Both the position numbers and the translations under genes were made by a program. Under the pieces are notes generated by a model. That model made no database searches. It saw only the letters and a program-made list of their open reading frames with translations, and had not been told where the DNA came from. Shown one piece after another: positions 61,886-64,000 of a DNA stretch of 64,000 bases; the first letter of the stretch is position 1; each line of letters opens with the position of its first letter. The stretch spans positions 80,968 to 144,967 of the forward strand of contig NZ_VOLS01000002.1 of NCBI RefSeq assembly GCF_007954265.1, read 5' to 3'. The DNA is from Colwellia sp. C1TZA3. Its GTDB lineage: Bacteria > Pseudomonadota > Gammaproteobacteria > Enterobacterales > Alteromonadaceae.

Positions 61886-63559
61886 TTGTTTGGTGAGCGC
61901 TTTAACGATATAAATATCAAAGGTGATATTTTTGGTGGTGTCACAACGGCTATTGTTTCTTTACCTTTGGCACTCGCTTTTGGCGTAGCGTCAGGAGCTG
62001 GTGCAGAAGCTGGGCTTTGGGGGGCGATTTTAGTTGGTTTTTTTGCGGCCTTATTTGGCGGTTCAACATCGCTGATCTCTGAGCCTACTGGGCCGATGAC
62101 CGTGATCATGACCGCCGTACTTACCAGCATGATGGCTAAATACCCTGAATCAGGTATGGCGATGGCATTTACCGTTGTGATGATGGCGGGTGCCTTTCAA
62201 ATATTAATTGGCACACTTAAATTGGGTAAATACATTACCTTAATGCCTTATAGTGTCATATCAGGCTTTATGTCAGGTATCGGTGTGATCTTAATTATTT
62301 TGCAACTGTCACCTCTTTTAGGCCAAGCAGCCCCAGCCGGCGGGGTTTTAGGCACAATATCCGTATTACCTAATATCCTATCAAATATTAACTTTAGCGA
62401 GTTATTGCTGGGCGTACTGACCCTAGCGGTGCTATTTTTCTTCCCAAAACAGTACCGAAAATACGTGCCTGCACAACTTGTTGCTTTAGTGGCGGTAACT
62501 TTATTCTCTGTCTTATTTTTTGATATCGACAGTATTCGCCGTATCGGAGAAATCCCCGCAGGTTTGCCTTCTTTAGTTATGCCACATTTTACCGCTGATA
62601 TGTTTATGACCATGGTGGTTGATGCCCTCGTCTTAGGTACGCTAGGTTGTATTGATACTTTGTTGACTGCTGTTATTGGTGATTCACTGACCCGCAAAGA
62701 GCATGACTCAGATAAAGAGTTACGTGGCCAAGGGCTTGCTAATATGATCTCAGGATTATTTGGCGCTTTACCTGGCGCAGGCGCAACCATGGGCACAGTC
62801 ACTAATATTCAAGTTGGCGCGCGCTCACCATTATCAGGCATGGTGAGGGCACTGGTATTAACACTGGTGGTATTAATTGCCGGTGGTCTAACCGAGCCTA
62901 TTCCGATGGCCGTTTTAGCTGGTATCGCAGTATATGTGGGTTTTAATATTTTGGATTGGAGCTTTATCCAACGCGCCCATAAAGTGAGCCTACAAGGCAT
63001 GATGATTATGTATGGCGTCATGTTATTAACCGTGTTTGTTGATTTGATTGTAGCGGTAGGGCTTGGCGTATTTATCTCCAATATCATCATTATTGAACAA
63101 CTGAGTCGAGCACAAGCAAAGCAAGTAAAAGCGATCAGCGATACCGACCAAGATGTGGTACCGCTAACCACTAGTGAACGAGTATTATTAGATCGCGCCA
63201 ATGGCAAAGTACTATTTTTCTATCTTTCAGGGCCGATGATTTTTAGCGTCTCAAAAGCTATTGCTCGCCAACATAGCCGTGTCGGTGATTATCAAGCGAT
63301 GATCCTTGATTTAACCGACGTACCTATGTTCGATGTCACCGTGGGTTTGGCGCTTGAAAATGTCATTAAAGATGCCCGAGAGGCAAATTGTGCCGTGTTC
63401 CTACTCTGCCCAAATCAGCAAACGCGAAAACAATTAGAAAAATTTGAATTATTAGCGATGGTGCCTACAGAAAATACCTACACTTATCGCCATGAAGCGT
63501 TACAAGCGGCATTGAATTATGTTGAAAAGAAAACTGCAACAGCGCCATTAAGTGCATAG
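61886..63559 (+). CDS. SulP-family anion transporter with STAS domain
   Basis: A 557-residue inner-membrane transporter. The SulP core opens with 'GVTTAIVSLPLALAFGVASG' and 'GGSTSLISEPTGPMTVIMTA', followed by about a dozen helices, then a cytoplasmic STAS domain (about residues 440-540, 'YQAMILDLTDVPMFDVTVGL'). The substrate may be sulfate, bicarbonate or another anion; the 'GPTGPMT'-type substrate loop resembles bicarbonate transporters of the BicA group, but this is not decisive. The start is TTG at 61886: AAGGGA lies 7 nt before it, while the ATG at 61881 is out of frame. Confidence 0.9.
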   Translation: MFGERFNDINIKGDIFGGVTTAIVSLPLALAFGVASGAGAEAGLWGAILVGFFAALFGGSTSLISEPTGPMTVIMTAVLTSMMAKYPESGMAMAFTVVMMAGAFQILIGTLKLGKYITLMPYSVISGFMSGIGVILIILQLSPLLGQAAPAGGVLGTISVLPNILSNINFSELLLGVLTLAVLFFFPKQYRKYVPAQLVALVAVTLFSVLFFDIDSIRRIGEIPAGLPSLVMPHFTADMFMTMVVDALVLGTLGCIDTLLTAVIGDSLTRKEHDSDKELRGQGLANMISGLFGALPGAGATMGTVTNIQVGARSPLSGMVRALVLTLVVLIAGGLTEPIPMAVLAGIAVYVGFNILDWSFIQRAHKVSLQGMMIMYGVMLLTVFVDLIVAVGLGVFISNIIIIEQLSRAQAKQVKAISDTDQDVVPLTTSERVLLDRANGKVLFFYLSGPMIFSVSKAIARQHSRVGDYQAMILDLTDVPMFDVTVGLALENVIKDAREANCAVFLLCPNQQTRKQLEKFELLAMVPTENTYTYRHEALQAALNYVEKKTATAPLSA

Positions 63560-63626
63560 TGACAGCTAATAGCGGCGATTGGATGTCGCAGTAAGAGACA
63601 ATAAAATAGCTGTATTTTACAACACA

Positions 63627-63790
63627 GTAGGTCGAATTTCAGTCTGTCAATTGTCTAGCGGGTGATTAACGCGATGGGCCAAAAAATATCTGCAGCCATG
63701 ACTCATTTTTGTAGATCGGACTACAGTCTGTCAACTGTCTAGTGGGCAATTAACGCGATGAGCCAGAAAACATCTGTAGCTATGACTTAT
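63627..63790. repeat. Imperfect tandem duplication of about 80 bp (period 84)
   Basis: The unit from 63627 (GTAGGTCGAATTTCAGTCTG) returns at 63711 (GTAGATCGGACTACAGTCTG). Both continue through ATTAACGCGATG and end in a CATGACT/TATGACT motif. No coding potential is seen. The second unit runs up to the end of the IS630-type element. Confidence 0.85.
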
Positions 63791-64000
63791 ACCAATTACA
63801 TTAATTAACCACTCAAATTTAGCCAGTCTCTAAAGCATATATCTTTCACCCTTTTTATATCACTTATGAAGCCGTTCCATGCATTACTACAAGATTCAAC
63901 AATATCGTCATAATCCTTAAAACATTTATTCGCTAACTCATTCTGTCTTAACCACTGCCATACCTGTTCAATTGGATTTAATTCAGGTGAATAAGCGGGT
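63790..64000 (-). mobile_element. End of an IS630-type insertion sequence (cut by the window)
   Basis: The stretch begins with TACCAATTACATTAATTAAC, a likely terminal repeat, followed at once by the 3' end of a DDE transposase gene. The other end lies outside the window. The terminal sequence resembles those of the MITE-like elements. Confidence 0.65.
63805..64000 (-). CDS. IS630-family transposase, C-terminal part
   Basis: The frame reads leftwards from the window edge to TAA at 63805-63807, giving 65 residues. 'AYSPELNPIEQVWQWLRQNE' is the signature of the IS630/Tc1-mariner DDE superendonuclease, with the third catalytic acid in 'NPIEQVW'. The remainder ('NAWNGFISDIKRVKDICFRD') is the usual helical tail. 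The first two catalytic aspartates lie outside the window, so intactness cannot be judged. Confidence 0.85.
   Translation of the reverse strand, partial: PAYSPELNPIEQVWQWLRQNELANKCFKDYDDIVESCSNAWNGFISDIKRVKDICFRDWLNLSG

Overview
This A+T-rich window carries an ordinary marine gammaproteobacterial gene set in an arrangement that points to the Colwelliaceae (Colwellia or a close relative). The signs are the E. coli-like order rluE-nudJ-mnmA-hflD-purB, the trxB-aat-bpt-infA / cspD / clpS-clpA cluster, lrp-ftsK-lolA-rarA-crcB-serS, the ppsR/ppsA pair, three large TonB-dependent receptors, and above all tandem genes for a monomeric and a dimeric NADP isocitrate dehydrogenase, a pairing described in the cold-adapted Colwellia maris. 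The assignment is inference from gene content. I see no rRNA, tRNA, CRISPR array or prophage.

Layout. 1-132 is the tail of a MetC-like PLP enzyme. 232-1640 is a REP-associated (RAYT) transposase unit with a pile of partial 3' copies beside it. 1755-4287 holds a possible DamX/SPOR-like membrane protein, a RecX-family gene and a CBS-domain protein. 4904-21570 is a nucleotide and nucleoside utilisation locus: alkaline phosphatase, a secreted EEP-fold hydrolase, a RutR-like TetR regulator, an Oar-type TonB receptor, cdd-deoA, udk-nupC-deoC-tdk, then deoB and a second TonB receptor. 21847-29772 has DAHP synthase, ppsR/ppsA and a YdiJ-type FAD/Fe-S oxidoreductase. 29977-36266 has a leucine-dehydrogenase-type enzyme, a small conserved protein, a third TonB receptor, a decayed FecR and a FecI-like sigma factor. 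36704-42326 is roxA, purB-hflD-mnmA-nudJ-rluE. 42501-46252 carries the two isocitrate dehydrogenases. 46415-52729 is the N-degron/ClpAP, translation-initiation and thioredoxin-reductase block. 53126-61258 runs ald/lrp, ftsK-lolA-rarA-crcB and serS. A SulP transporter and the edge of an IS630-type transposase close the window.

How the genes work together. The best-supported system is the nucleoside locus. Its TetR regulator resembles RutR, and near-perfect copies of the RutR operator (TTGACCAnnTGGTCAA) lie just before cdd-deoA (12320-12335) and in the udk/deoB divergent gap (17912-17927). A weaker copy lies upstream of the first TonB receptor (8628-8643). The genes would take nucleic-acid fragments from the outer membrane through periplasmic hydrolysis and dephosphorylation to NupC uptake, deamination or phosphorolysis, and deoxyribose catabolism or kinase salvage.

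Mobile and repeat DNA. Three exactly 159-bp MITE-like elements, one 162-bp relative and one diverged relic are scattered in intergenic gaps. Their terminal repeats resemble the end of the IS630-type element at the right edge. Other structure worth a look: 16-bp perfect inverted repeats in the leaders of ppsA and of the monomeric IDH gene, a 15-bp unit repeated four times across the stop codon of the dimeric IDH gene, and a perfect 34-bp palindrome between deoA and tdk.
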